64,000 nt of DNA from JAEZDR01 sp039811185 (GCA_039811185.1 JBDHYF010000002.1:186001-250000), one strand, 5' to 3'. Shown: positions 1 through 9,558, numbered from the stretch's first letter. Numbers and translations: made by a program. The notes: generated by a model from the letters alone, not told the origin.

Positions 1-1
1 T

Positions 2-1816
2 TACGAGGTTTTATTAAGATGGGGCCTGCTGGGATGGCGGCCGGTTTATCTCTTGCTTGCAACCATCGGCCTGTTCATTTTCTCTTTTGTATTTTTCGGT
101 GCACGAAACGTACCCGTAGTATTTTTCCCTTCGAGCGACCCGAATAATATTTACGTTTATTTGAAACTTCCTGCCGGTACGGATGTGGATTATACCGATT
201 CTGTAACGCGTTCGCTGGAGCAAAAAGTAAACACAGTGTTAGGAAAAAACAATCCGTTGGTGGAAAGCGTCATCTCAAACGTAGCGCTTGGCGCAAACGA
301 TCCGAACAGCGGCGACAGAAGTACGCGTCCTGAGCTTGGCCGCATTCAAATTTCGTTTGTTGAATTCGAGAAAAGACATGGCGTTTCAACAGCGCCCTAT
401 CTCGATTCTGTTCGTCATGCAATGAAGGGTATTCCAGGAGCAGAAATTTCTGTCGATCAGGAGAAAGGCGGTCCTCCAACCGATCCTCCGGTAAACATCG
501 AAATATCCGGAGAGAATTTCGACGACCTGATAAAAACCGCAGTACAGGTTAAAAACTATCTCGATTCGATACAGATTGATGGTGTGGAAGAGTTGAAAAT
601 GGACATCGATTTAAATAATCCTGAAATCACCCTTACCATCGACAGGCAGCGTGCCCTTGTGGCGGGGGTTTCCACTGCCCAGATAGGAATGCAGATTCGT
701 ACCGCCCTGTTTGGACGCGAAATATCGAAGATAAAAGATGAAGAAGAGGAATATAAAATTCAGCTTCGCAGCAACGAAAATCAGCGGAAAAAACTTGCCG
801 ACATCCTTAACATGAACATCGTTTTTCAGGATATGGCGGCAGGAGGTGCAGTAAAGCACGTTCCTATCAGCAGTCTGGTAAATGTAGATTACACCAATAC
901 GGTTGGAAGTGTAAAAAGAAAAAACCAAAAACGGGTAATCACGCTTCGCTCCAATGTGTTGCAGGGCTACACACCAACGGGCGTAAATACGGAAATAAAG
1001 CAAAACCTCAACAGCTTTAAAACACCGATAGATGACGTTACCATTCGCCAAACCGGCGAGGGCGAGCAGCAAGCAGAAACCGGCGCTTTCCTCGGACGCG
1101 CGCTCATCATTGCGTTAATGCTGATTCTTTTTATCCTCGTGCTGCAATTCAATTCTATCAGTAAATCAGTCATTATTTTAAGCGAAATCATCTTCAGTGT
1201 AATTGGTGTGCTGATCGGATTTGGAATCACCAAAATGACAGTGTCGGTGGTGATGACCGGAATTGGAATCGTTGGACTGGCGGGCATTGTAGTGAAAAAC
1301 GGAATTTTGGTAATTGAATTTGCCGACGAGCTGCGGATGCGTGGATTAAAAACCCGGGAAGCGGTGATTGAAGCCGGTAAAACCCGTATTATTCCGGTGT
1401 TGCTAACAGCGCTTGCCGCCATTTTTGGCTTAATACCGCTTGCTGTTGGCTTCAACATTAATTTTATCACAGCTTTCAGTGAACTGAATCCACGCATATT
1501 CTTTGGTGGCGACAGCGTTGCGTTCTGGGGGCCGCTTGCATGGACAATCATATTCGGATTAACCTTTGCATTTTTTATGACGCTTGTTATTGTTCCGAGC
1601 ATGTATTTGATTGCTGAGCGGCTGAAAAGGCCGATGCGCCGATTGTTTGGCGGTAAATGGGTTTCTATGATGGGCATTCCGCCGCTGACGCTGATCTTCC
1701 TGCTCATTATGATGCCGATAACGCTGATTAAACATCGCATAGAAAGAAAACGAAGGAGGAGGCGCCTTGCCAATAATGCGCAGGTAAACGAGGCATTTAT
1801 TGGAAGTTGGTTTTAA
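2..1816 (+). CDS. RND-family efflux transporter, C-terminal part (5' end outside window)
   Basis: This is the C-terminal half of an AcrB/MexB-like inner-membrane pump of the resistance-nodulation-division family, which uses the proton gradient to export small molecules or metals through a tripartite complex. The frame is open from base 2, so the gene starts upstream; about 604 residues are visible. They begin just before the central membrane helix (LLATIGLFIFSF), followed by the second periplasmic porter loop (LKLPAGTDVDYTDSV is typical) and a last block of membrane helices containing GIVVKNGILVIEFADE. The C-terminus is very basic (RKRRRRR), which is usual for a cytoplasmic tail. The substrate cannot be told from this part. 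A hairpin terminator follows 24 bases after the stop. Confidence 0.9.
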   Translation, partial: YEVLLRWGLLGWRPVYLLLATIGLFIFSFVFFGARNVPVVFFPSSDPNNIYVYLKLPAGTDVDYTDSVTRSLEQKVNTVLGKNNPLVESVISNVALGANDPNSGDRSTRPELGRIQISFVEFEKRHGVSTAPYLDSVRHAMKGIPGAEISVDQEKGGPPTDPPVNIEISGENFDDLIKTAVQVKNYLDSIQIDGVEELKMDIDLNNPEITLTIDRQRALVAGVSTAQIGMQIRTALFGREISKIKDEEEEYKIQLRSNENQRKKLADILNMNIVFQDMAAGGAVKHVPISSLVNVDYTNTVGSVKRKNQKRVITLRSNVLQGYTPTGVNTEIKQNLNSFKTPIDDVTIRQTGEGEQQAETGAFLGRALIIALMLILFILVLQFNSISKSVIILSEIIFSVIGVLIGFGITKMTVSVVMTGIGIVGLAGIVVKNGILVIEFADELRMRGLKTREAVIEAGKTRIIPVLLTALAAIFGLIPLAVGFNINFITAFSELNPRIFFGGDSVAFWGPLAWTIIFGLTFAFFMTLVIVPSMYLIAERLKRPMRRLFGGKWVSMMGIPPLTLIFLLIMMPITLIKHRIERKRRRRRLANNAQVNEAFIGSWF

Positions 1817-1839
1817 CAAGCGCAAATTTTTTTCCGAGA

Positions 1840-1868
1840 AGCCGTTGATACGTTCAACGGCTTTTTTT
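1840..1868 (+). terminator. Rho-independent terminator of the RND gene
   Basis: AGCCGTTGA and TCAACGGCT form a perfect 9-bp stem around a 5-base loop, followed by a run of seven T. It closes the efflux pump transcript. Confidence 0.85.
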
Positions 1869-1947
1869 GCCTGAATATTTCTACCTTCGGGCATCGAATT
1901 ATTGCTATTCTGGTCATCTTAATACAAACATCTTTACCAGCTTTTTT

Positions 1948-4900
1948 ATGAAGAACATCCTCCTAACATTTTTTGTTGTCATGATTTCGTTACACGCCGG
2001 TGCACAACAAAACTTTTGGACTGCCGCCAACAACAGTCAGCTGGCTGAATACGAGCATCAGCGCAGCATTTTTCCTGTCGAATACCAGACTTTTCATTTG
2101 CAGGCAAATGATTTTAAAAAATTGCTTTTCTCCGCGCCCATGGAGTTTACACCTGCCGCCAAAGCGCCGCTTGTGATTACGCTGCCCATGCCGTCGGGTA
2201 AGTTCGAGCGCTTTGCAGTGGTGGAAACCCAAGTGCAGGCTCCTGGAACGCCTGAAATGTTTTCCGACATTAAAACTTTTGCGGGCAACGGAATTGATGA
2301 TCCGTCATCATCCATTCGGCTCGATTGGACGGCACTGGGCTTTCATGCCATGATCCAGTCGGGAAGCGGGCTTACATTTATTGATCCTTATGCGCAGGGT
2401 AATATCCATTTTTACCTTTCATACAGCCGCACCGGACTTTTCAGCCAGTTTCAGGAAGACGGAGTGTTTAGTTTGGAGGAATCTATCTATCAGGAGGGAG
2501 CAAAAACTGCTGCAACCTGTACCGGTACACAGTTGCGCACTTACCGGCTTGCCGTTGCCTGCACGGGTGAATATGCCACCGCCGTTGGTGGGCCTAACGC
2601 CTCCGTAGTTCACTCTGCAATTGTAACCTCAGTAAACAGGGTAAACGGAATTTATGAAAATGAATTTTCCATTCGGTTGCAGCTAATTGAAAATAATCAT
2701 TTAATCGAATTCACAAGCGCGTCTTCCGATCCGTTTACGGGCAATAATAACTCCGGGGTTTTAATTAACGAAAGTCAGAGCGTCATTTCAAGTTATATCG
2801 GCAGTGCCAATTACGATATTGGTCATACATTCAGTACAGGTGCGGGTGGATTAGCGACAGTAGGCTCTGTATGTAAATCAACGTCTAAAGCCAGAGGCGT
2901 AACCGGCCTCACTAATCCTATTGGCGATGTTTTTTCGGTAGATTATGTATCTCATGAAATTGGCCATCAATTTGGCGCGCAGCATACGTTTAACGGAATT
3001 ACCGGCAATTGTTCGGGCAACCGCAATGCCGGAACGGCCGTAGAACCCGGCAGCGGCATTACGATTATGGGATATGCAGGAAACTGTGGTGTGTCCAATA
3101 TCTCCAATAACAGCATCCCTCACTTTCATCCAATCAGCTACGATCAAATTATGCAGTATGCTACAGGTGGAGGCGCCTGTGCGGTAGTCACAAATACGAA
3201 CAATGCAATTCCGGTGGTGAATGCAGGAGCCGACTACATTATTCCAAAAGGAACGCCGTTTAAGTTAACCGGCTCAGCCACCGACAGCGATAGCCCCATC
3301 CTGACTTATAGCTGGGAAGAAAATGATGTGGCTTTAACAAGCGGAAACTGGAACTCCGGCAGTGTTCCTTTCTTTCTTTCGCTGCCGCCAACAACGGATA
3401 ACTTCCGGTATTTTCCAAGATTGCCGGATGTTGTAAACCACACCAGTTCAGTGGGCGAAGTGCTTCCGTCAAGCCCTCAGTTATTAAATTTCCGTCTTAC
3501 CGTCCGGGATAACAATCCGGGTGCAGGGGCAAGCTGCAGCGATCAGATGTTGCTGACGATCGACAACTCCGGCCCTTTTACCATTACTTCCCAAAGCGCC
3601 GATACAACATGGACCAGCAGTGGAGGCGGCGTTTTAATTAATTGGAATGTAGCCGGAACAAACCTGCCTCCGGTAAGCTGTGCCAATGTTGACATTCTTT
3701 TCTCTTCTGATGGTGGAAGTACATTTCCATATATTTTGAAAGCCAACACACCCAATGACGGATCTGAATTGGTATCGATTCCGTTTATAAAAACGACGAG
3801 TGGAAAAATAATGATTCGTTCCAGCAACAACATTTTCTATAATGTAAATGTAGGAACGGTTACCGTTTTAACGCCGGGCTGCGAAGCGGAAGGCGCCGAA
3901 ATATTTCCGCAGGAATCCGTGCTTGAATATGCAGGCAGCAGCGGACTGAACCTTTCTTTAAATCCGGTATATGGAAGCTTTTCCGCCAGCGGCCAGATAA
4001 TTGTTTCTGATCCGGTAATGAATTTTTCAACAAAGAATCAAGCTAATCTTTGTGTAAACTTTTCAAACTACTTCAGTTACCATCTTTATACAATAAAAGC
4101 TACAGTAACCGGATCGTATACATTTTTAATGAACAGTGGCGCAACCATCATCAATGTGTATCAATCTTCTTTCAGCCCGGCGCAGCCTTGTGCCAGTTTT
4201 ATCAATTCTTCGTCATCCGTAAATGCATCCAATTCACTGTCAAATTCAAGCACGGTAACGGTTAGTTTAACCGCTGGTCAGGAGTATAAAGTTGCCATCG
4301 GTGTTTTATCAAATAGTTCATCCGCACCATCTGGTTCACTTCCGGTAAATTATACATTGGCTGTAAGCAATGCACCACTCGGCGGAGTTATTTATTCAGG
4401 AAATGGGTATTATATAAACCCGGGCAGCGGTTACAGTTATGGTTATATAATTGTGCGAAGCGCTGACGGCATTATCCGCGCTTTCAACTCAACAGCCAAC
4501 CTCTCCAATAGCACCAGCTATCCGGCGGGAAAATACATGGTGTACGGTATATCGTATATCACAAGTGCATTCAGCGCTATTAAAGCATACGAATCACAAT
4601 CGTTCACAACTTTTAATAACGCATTATTAGCCGGAAACTTTTGTGCTAACCTCAGCAAAAATGCGATTGATGTAACCATTCAGGCGCCGCTGCCCGTTGT
4701 GTTTATGCCGCTCACCGCTGCCTTGCAAAACAATGATGCGGTGTTGACCTGGGCCACTTCGATGGAGTGGAATACTTCGCATTTCGAAATTGAACACAGT
4801 GTCAACGGCACTGCATTCGTTGCTATTGGAAAACAAATGGCAAGAAACAATGCAACAGAAGCGAGTGAGTATCAGTTTGTGCACCCCGGTGTTCCATCCG

Positions 4901-5244
4901 GTGCAAACTATTACCGGATAAAATCAGTTGACAGGGACGGTAAGGAACTGTATAGTAATGTGGTGTTGTTGCGGGTACAAGACCAGCGCAATGCCGTGCT
5001 ATTGTTGTATCCCAACCCCGTGTCGGAGGCACTTAGCATAGAGCTTTCAGCGAGCAGTGCAAAACAAGTATCGCTATTGGTTACGGATGGCCGGGGCGCC
5101 CTTGTACTCCGCCACCGTCATACGGTTCAAAAAGGGAATAACAAACTTCAACTGAATTTGCAACACTTGCCTGCCGGCGTTTATTATTTGAAAATAGATG
5201 ATGGACAGTCGGGCTATCACTACCAGAAATTCATCAAAAAATAA
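1948..5244 (+). CDS. Exported zinc metalloprotease (reprolysin-like metzincin) with T9SS sorting domain
   Basis: A predicted secreted protease of 1098 residues. The start at 1948 gives a clear signal peptide (MKNILLTFFVVMISLHAGAQ); the frame is open further upstream but those residues do not look like an export signal. The metzincin zinc site HExxHxxGxxH lies at H336-E337-H340-H346, and a Met-turn (ITIMGYAG) follows at M374. A PKD/Ig-like segment begins near residue 420. The last 80 residues (starting LYPNPVSEALSIEL and ending in a short basic tail) are a type A T9SS sorting domain, which sends the protein across the outer membrane. Between them is a long Ser/Thr/Asn-rich region without a recognisable fold. 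It stands alone between two terminators. Confidence 0.88.
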   Translation: MKNILLTFFVVMISLHAGAQQNFWTAANNSQLAEYEHQRSIFPVEYQTFHLQANDFKKLLFSAPMEFTPAAKAPLVITLPMPSGKFERFAVVETQVQAPGTPEMFSDIKTFAGNGIDDPSSSIRLDWTALGFHAMIQSGSGLTFIDPYAQGNIHFYLSYSRTGLFSQFQEDGVFSLEESIYQEGAKTAATCTGTQLRTYRLAVACTGEYATAVGGPNASVVHSAIVTSVNRVNGIYENEFSIRLQLIENNHLIEFTSASSDPFTGNNNSGVLINESQSVISSYIGSANYDIGHTFSTGAGGLATVGSVCKSTSKARGVTGLTNPIGDVFSVDYVSHEIGHQFGAQHTFNGITGNCSGNRNAGTAVEPGSGITIMGYAGNCGVSNISNNSIPHFHPISYDQIMQYATGGGACAVVTNTNNAIPVVNAGADYIIPKGTPFKLTGSATDSDSPILTYSWEENDVALTSGNWNSGSVPFFLSLPPTTDNFRYFPRLPDVVNHTSSVGEVLPSSPQLLNFRLTVRDNNPGAGASCSDQMLLTIDNSGPFTITSQSADTTWTSSGGGVLINWNVAGTNLPPVSCANVDILFSSDGGSTFPYILKANTPNDGSELVSIPFIKTTSGKIMIRSSNNIFYNVNVGTVTVLTPGCEAEGAEIFPQESVLEYAGSSGLNLSLNPVYGSFSASGQIIVSDPVMNFSTKNQANLCVNFSNYFSYHLYTIKATVTGSYTFLMNSGATIINVYQSSFSPAQPCASFINSSSSVNASNSLSNSSTVTVSLTAGQEYKVAIGVLSNSSSAPSGSLPVNYTLAVSNAPLGGVIYSGNGYYINPGSGYSYGYIIVRSADGIIRAFNSTANLSNSTSYPAGKYMVYGISYITSAFSAIKAYESQSFTTFNNALLAGNFCANLSKNAIDVTIQAPLPVVFMPLTAALQNNDAVLTWATSMEWNTSHFEIEHSVNGTAFVAIGKQMARNNATEASEYQFVHPGVPSGANYYRIKSVDRDGKELYSNVVLLRVQDQRNAVLLLYPNPVSEALSIELSASSAKQVSLLVTDGRGALVLRHRHTVQKGNNKLQLNLQHLPAGVYYLKIDDGQSGYHYQKFIKK

Positions 5245-5250
5245 ATTCAC

Positions 5251-5277
5251 AATCCGGCCTAAGTGCCGGATTTTTTG
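5251..5277 (+). terminator. Rho-independent terminator of the metzincin gene
   Basis: AATCCGGC and GCCGGATT pair over 8 bp around a 6-base loop, followed by a T run. It lies 6 bases after the stop codon. Confidence 0.85.
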
Positions 5278-5346
5278 TAGTCATGCAGTTTGTGCTGCAA
5301 TTATTCACTATATTCAAAATCCTTTATCTGACGAAAAAAAAGTGAC

Positions 5347-7458
5347 ATGAAAAAAAGCATTATGCCCGTTTTTTTATTTTGCACGCTTGCTGCATGCAAT
5401 ACTTCAAAGCCGGTAACAGAAAACAGTGTTTCCATCGATAAAAATCCTTTGCTTACCGAAAGTAAGCTGCCATACGGAACGCCGGATTTTTCCCTTATTA
5501 AAGATGAACATTATCGCCCCGCTATAATGGACGCGCTCAGGCAAAAGAAGGCGCTGGTGCAGCATATTATTGATAATACAGAGCCACCTACTTTTGATAA
5601 CACCGTTGTTGCCCTGGAAAGAAGTAACGAAACTTTGGGTCGGGTACTTGCACCGTTTTATGCGTTATCCGGCGCACATACTAACGACACCTTGCAAAAA
5701 TTACAGGAAGACGTAGCACCGCTGATGGCTGAAATGAAGGACTTCATTTATTTAAATAACGATCTGTTTAAAAAAGTAAAACAGGTTTATGACGAGCGAA
5801 ATGAGTTGAAGTTAGACGCGGAATCGAGCTGGTTGCTGCAAGAAACCTATACCGACTTTTTGATTGCCGGCGCAGCACTATCTGCGGAACAAAAAGAGGA
5901 TCTGAAAAAAATTAATACCAAGCTCGCTGCTTTAAGTGCAAAATTTTCGAAAACACTTCTTGCGGCGAACAATGCGGGCGCTTTAATGATAACCGACGTG
6001 TCGGACCTGGAAGGACTTACAAAGGCCGAACTGGAGGCACGAAAGACGGCCGACGGAAAAGGATGGAAAATTCCGTTACAGAACACAACACAGCAGCCTT
6101 TGCTTACGAGCCTTGTAAAGCGGAATACCCGTGAGAAATTGTTTAATGCAGGATGGCAAAGAGGAAACGGAGGTGTAAACGATACCAAGGCCATTATCAT
6201 CGACATTGCTGAAACGCGTGCTGCGAAAGCGGCATTGCTCGGATTTAAAAATTATGCAGAGTGGCAGTTGCAGAAAACAATGGCGAAAAAGCCGGAAAAT
6301 GTTTTCGAGATGTTTTCAGGACTCGTTCCGGGCGCTACCGCCAAAGCCCGTGTTGAAGCAGATACGCTGCAACAGATGATATATAAATCCGGCTTCGGGT
6401 TTAACCTCGAACCCTACGACTGGAATTTGTTTTCTGAAAAAGTAAGGAAAGAAAAATATGATTTAGACGAAAGTGAGATGAAGCCTTATTTTCTTTTGAA
6501 AACCGTTTTGGAAAAAGGCGTTTTCTATGCAGCCAATCTTTTATATGGCATCAGCTTCAAGGAAAGAAAAGACATTCCGGTTTACCATCCGGATGTTTTG
6601 GTGTATGAATTATTTGAAGAAGATGGCAGTACGCTGGGCTTGTTCTATGGCGACTTCTATGCGCGTCCAACCAAACGTGGCGGTGCGTGGATGAGTAATC
6701 TAGTAAACCAATCGAAGCTGTTTAATAAAAAGCCGGTTATTTACAATGTTTGCAATTTTCCAAAACCTGCGGAAGGCGAACCGGCGCTCTTAACTTTCGA
6801 CGAGGTGGAAACGATGTTTCATGAGTTTGGTCATGCACTGCACGGATTTTTTGCCAACCAGATGTATCCGTCGTTGTCGGGTACCAGCGTATCGCGGGAT
6901 TTTGTTGAGTTTCCTTCACAGTTTAATGAAAACTGGACGCTGTACCCGGATGTGTTGAAGAACTACGCACTGCATTATAAAACAGGAGCGGTAATTCCGC
7001 AAAGTCTCATAACGAAAATAAAGAAGTCATCTAGTTTTAACCAGGGATATGCTTTAACTGAGAACCTGGCCGCCGCCAACCTCGATATGCAATGGCATAC
7101 CATCGACTCAAAAACAAAAATCAACGATGCTTTAGTGTTCGAAAAGGAGGCGCTGACTCGAACCAAGCTCGACGTGGTGAAGGCTGTTCCGCCGCGCTAT
7201 CGGTCTACCTACTTCAATCACATTTGGGGAAGCGGTTATGCTGCGGGATATTATTCATATTTATGGACCGAGATGCTCCACCACGATGCGTTTGAATGGT
7301 TTAAAGAGAATGGTGGATTAACGCGCAAAAACGGCCGGAGATTTCGGGAAATGATATTGTCGAAAGGGAATACGGAAAACCTGGAAGAAATGTATAAGAA
7401 GTGGCGGGGAAGCGATCCTAAAATTGCTCCCATGCTGAAAGCACGCGGCCTGCAATAA
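5347..7458 (+). CDS. M3 family metallopeptidase (Dcp-like dipeptidyl carboxypeptidase), lipoprotein
   Basis: A thimet-oligopeptidase/Dcp-type zinc peptidase, 703 residues, about the usual length. The gluzincin motif HEFGHALH is at H492-E493-H496, and the third zinc ligand is expected at E521 (RDFVEFPSQ). The N-terminus MKKSIMPVFLFCTLAAC ends in a lipobox with cysteine at residue 17, so the enzyme is probably anchored in the envelope, where it would trim small peptides. It is a single gene bounded by terminators and is convergent with the carotenoid operon. Assignment to Dcp rather than oligopeptidase A rests on overall look and the lipoprotein signal and is not certain. Confidence 0.92.
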   Translation: MKKSIMPVFLFCTLAACNTSKPVTENSVSIDKNPLLTESKLPYGTPDFSLIKDEHYRPAIMDALRQKKALVQHIIDNTEPPTFDNTVVALERSNETLGRVLAPFYALSGAHTNDTLQKLQEDVAPLMAEMKDFIYLNNDLFKKVKQVYDERNELKLDAESSWLLQETYTDFLIAGAALSAEQKEDLKKINTKLAALSAKFSKTLLAANNAGALMITDVSDLEGLTKAELEARKTADGKGWKIPLQNTTQQPLLTSLVKRNTREKLFNAGWQRGNGGVNDTKAIIIDIAETRAAKAALLGFKNYAEWQLQKTMAKKPENVFEMFSGLVPGATAKARVEADTLQQMIYKSGFGFNLEPYDWNLFSEKVRKEKYDLDESEMKPYFLLKTVLEKGVFYAANLLYGISFKERKDIPVYHPDVLVYELFEEDGSTLGLFYGDFYARPTKRGGAWMSNLVNQSKLFNKKPVIYNVCNFPKPAEGEPALLTFDEVETMFHEFGHALHGFFANQMYPSLSGTSVSRDFVEFPSQFNENWTLYPDVLKNYALHYKTGAVIPQSLITKIKKSSSFNQGYALTENLAAANLDMQWHTIDSKTKINDALVFEKEALTRTKLDVVKAVPPRYRSTYFNHIWGSGYAAGYYSYLWTEMLHHDAFEWFKENGGLTRKNGRRFREMILSKGNTENLEEMYKKWRGSDPKIAPMLKARGLQ

Positions 7459-7468
7459 CGGTACTTTA

Positions 7469-8179
7469 TTAAAAGAGTTGTGGAAACGCAGCTCTTTTTT
7501 TTGTTGTAAATAATTCAAAGAAATACAAATTCAGCAAAAACAAAATGTAGCCGTATAGAGCGTCTTCTATCGGAATCGTTAACATTCTTATTCCCAGAAA
7601 TTCCTCAGGGTTATAGTTTACAATCGGTGAAGACAGGCCTGTGCCCGTGAGAATGCCATTCACCAAGAAGAATCCCGGGCTGAGTAATATATAGACAAAG
7701 GACGCTTTTCCGATCCATTCTCTTCGAACAATAAAATGCAGAAAAATAAAGATGATGGCAGAGACAACAGCGGTTACAAAAGTGTAGAGGCGATTGTAGA
7801 ACAGAAGTGCTGTAACGGTGCAGGCGATTATCGCAACGAAAACGATCAGGTTGTTAAAAGCATTCCATCTGTCCAAATTGAAGAAACGGTTCATGCAGAA
7901 GTAAGTAAAAACGCAAGAAAAAGGGATACAAAAAAAGAATAAACATTCCTCAACCGGAAGACCCGCTATCGAAATACCCGTTGTGTAGTTATAATTAAAC
8001 CACCATACGCCGCAGGCGGTAAAAATGCTGTCCCAGAAAATAAATGGAATCGCTACAAGCGTTGCCGCAAGCAGGTATGGAAGGAAGTAGCGGTTAAACC
8101 GGATGCGCTTGTCGAACGATGCAATCACGCAAATAACGATTGTAAAAAAGTTGATGAGCAGATAAGTGTAGGGCAGCAC
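7469..8179 (-). CDS. Lycopene beta-cyclase, CrtYcd type
   Basis: An integral membrane lycopene cyclase of 236 residues, predicted to close the ends of lycopene to beta-ionone rings. It is the fused form of the small heterodimeric (CrtYc/CrtYd) cyclase: two internal repeats each carry an acidic PxE-type motif, PVEECLFFF in the first half and PIEDALYGY near the end, and PEEFLG lies just before the second. About seven to eight hydrophobic helices are visible. The start is GTG, sharing one base with the crtZ stop (TAGTG), so translation is probably coupled. It is the last gene of the carotenoid operon. It shows no relation to the FAD-dependent CrtY/CrtL cyclases. Confidence 0.88.
   Translation of the reverse strand: MLPYTYLLINFFTIVICVIASFDKRIRFNRYFLPYLLAATLVAIPFIFWDSIFTACGVWWFNYNYTTGISIAGLPVEECLFFFCIPFSCVFTYFCMNRFFNLDRWNAFNNLIVFVAIIACTVTALLFYNRLYTFVTAVVSAIIFIFLHFIVRREWIGKASFVYILLSPGFFLVNGILTGTGLSSPIVNYNPEEFLGIRMLTIPIEDALYGYILFLLNLYFFELFTTKKRAAFPQLF
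7473..7502 (+). terminator. Rho-independent terminator after the M3 peptidase
   Basis: A 10-bp stem with two G-U pairs (AAGAGTTGTG with CGCAGCTCTT) carries a GAAA tetraloop and a run of eight T. It overlaps the 3' end of the convergent lycopene cyclase gene, so those last codons are part of the hairpin. It may also slow minus-strand transcription. Confidence 0.85.
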
Positions 8180-8634
8180 TATGAGGGGTTTTTAAAGAAG
8201 TACTTAAAATACTTTAGAGGCACCCACAGAAAACCAAAGCACTCACCATCTTCTTTTCCCAAATGTTTGTGGTGTTGTTTATGAGCACGCCTTAATGCAA
8301 GCAGATAGCGGTTTTTGGTTTTACTGAAAACCTTTGCTCGCTGATGAATAAAAATATCGTGTACTAAAAAATACGCTGCGCCATACAACGTGATGCCTAG
8401 TCCGATATAAAACAGGGGACTGAAATTCTGCAATGCGCCAAAATAAAAGAGAGTAATTGCGGGCAGCGAAAAAATAACGAAGAACAAGTCATTTCGTTCG
8501 AGAGGTCCCTCGTTGCTGTGGTCGTGATGGTCGCGATGGAGCATCCATAAAAAGCCATGCATCACGTATTTGTGAATGACCCACGTTACACCTTCCATCA
8601 AAATAAAAACAACAACGGTTATTATCAGGTTCAT
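8179..8634 (-). CDS. crtZ: Beta-carotene 3-hydroxylase
   Basis: A non-heme di-iron membrane hydroxylase of the fatty-acid hydroxylase superfamily, 151 residues, expected to hydroxylate both beta rings of beta-carotene to give zeaxanthin. The iron-binding histidines are all present: H21/H26 (HKYVMH), H33/H36/H37 (HRDHH), then HDIFIHQR and HKQHH in the second half. Four hydrophobic segments lie between these clusters. It sits 4 bases after the SRPBCC gene and overlaps the cyclase start by one base. No ketolase gene (crtW) is seen nearby, so zeaxanthin is the simplest predicted end product. Confidence 0.93.
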   Translation of the reverse strand: MNLIITVVVFILMEGVTWVIHKYVMHGFLWMLHRDHHDHSNEGPLERNDLFFVIFSLPAITLFYFGALQNFSPLFYIGLGITLYGAAYFLVHDIFIHQRAKVFSKTKNRYLLALRRAHKQHHKHLGKEDGECFGFLWVPLKYFKYFFKNPS

Positions 8635-8638
8635 ACGT

Positions 8639-9103
8639 TTAGTTTTGGCGATAGAATATTTTTTCTAATATTTTGTACCGGAAGTGAAAGATATGATGGA
8701 GTTTCTTTTTTACTACCAACTCATGTGCAAGCGGACTTAAAACGGAAAATGGCAATTGATAATTTACTTTGTCTATCATCAACACACCTTCATTGTTTAC
8801 AATAAATTCGTGGTGGTGGTTCCATAATTTATAAGGCCCTTTTTCCTGAAAGTCGGTAAAGCTTTTTTGAAACTCTACTTCGGTAATGCGAGTTTTCCAT
8901 TTTAAGCGAATATTCAGCAACGGCGAAACGAAATATTCAATTTCCATTCCTTTAAAAATAGGCGTGTTTTTCCGCTCGCCTAAAACGGTAAGTTTCAGTT
9001 CAGGTGGCGTTATTAACGATAAGTTATATGGCGATGAAAAAAATTCCCATGCTTTTTCAATGGAGGTATATAATTGTTGTTCGCGGTATAATTCATAAGT
9101 CAT
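8639..9103 (-). CDS. SRPBCC-fold protein of the carotenoid operon
   Basis: A 154-residue soluble protein of the SRPBCC (START/Bet v 1-like) hydrophobic-ligand-binding superfamily, recognised from its length, the early segment TSIEKAWEFFSSPYNLSLITPP, and the pattern GPYKLWNHHHEF in the second half. Similar proteins recur in carotenoid clusters of Bacteroidota, but their biochemical role is not settled; carrying or protecting a polyene intermediate is an inference. The start overlaps the stop of the preceding gene as ATGA, so the two are probably translationally coupled. No signal peptide is seen, which places it in the cytoplasm or at the membrane surface. Confidence 0.75.
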   Translation of the reverse strand: MTYELYREQQLYTSIEKAWEFFSSPYNLSLITPPELKLTVLGERKNTPIFKGMEIEYFVSPLLNIRLKWKTRITEVEFQKSFTDFQEKGPYKLWNHHHEFIVNNEGVLMIDKVNYQLPFSVLSPLAHELVVKKKLHHIFHFRYKILEKIFYRQN

Positions 9104-9558
9104 TCTTCTTTCTTTTGTATGGTTTTAAATTGCTTCTCCAAAACGCTTGAACGTGCTTCTGGAAGGTGTTGGCGGATAAAGCGTTCGTCTTCTTCAATTT
9201 CCTGGTGATAACCGAGTACAGGAGGTGATTTTTTTTGCAGGCAGTATCTCAAAAACCGTACTTCAACGTTTGACGGATCTGCTTCAACGGCGGCTTGTAT
9301 TTGGGCCTTTCCTCGTTTAAAATACTTCAGCTTTTTCAGCGGGTTAAATGCATGCTTTGCTTTCAGCGCCGTAAGCGCACCGCTGTATGCGAGCGAGAGA
9401 TTGCTTTTTCTGTCCGAAAAAACCTGGATGAGACTATCGCAAAGCGCTGCATCCGACACAGCCAAAGCAAACTTTGTCAACCTTTCGTTCGTTGTATGCA
9501 GCTGGCCGATTGAAACAGCGCAAATAAAGTTGACAAAGACTAACAAAATCAGTTTCAT
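9100..9558 (-). CDS. Exported protein of unknown function in the carotenoid operon
   Basis: I do not recognise a named family. The 152-residue product begins with a signal peptide (MKLILLVFVNFICAVSIGQ) and the rest is mostly helical and charged. The stretch around KRGKAQIQAAVEADPSNVEVRF looks like a tetratricopeptide-type helix pair (A...DP.N...R), and the C-terminus is rich in Glu and Lys. It overlaps crtB upstream (ATGA, 9555-9558) and the SRPBCC gene downstream (ATGA, 9100-9103), so its dose is tied to pigment synthesis. A periplasmic helper in carotenoid placement or envelope assembly is possible, but nothing in the sequence proves it. Confidence 0.7.
   Translation of the reverse strand: MKLILLVFVNFICAVSIGQLHTTNERLTKFALAVSDAALCDSLIQVFSDRKSNLSLAYSGALTALKAKHAFNPLKKLKYFKRGKAQIQAAVEADPSNVEVRFLRYCLQKKSPPVLGYHQEIEEDERFIRQHLPEARSSVLEKQFKTIQKKEE

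Noticed and set aside
967..1773. A 268-codon open frame on the minus strand inside the RND gene
   Set aside because: Its translation is rich in Ser, Ile and Pro without domains, and it mirrors the codon pattern of the plus-strand pump, which has clear family motifs.
5000..5244. A mobile or repeat origin for the C-terminal sequence similar to that at 55800-56058
   Set aside because: The likeness is that of two T9SS sorting domains at the protein level; there is no DNA-level repeat.
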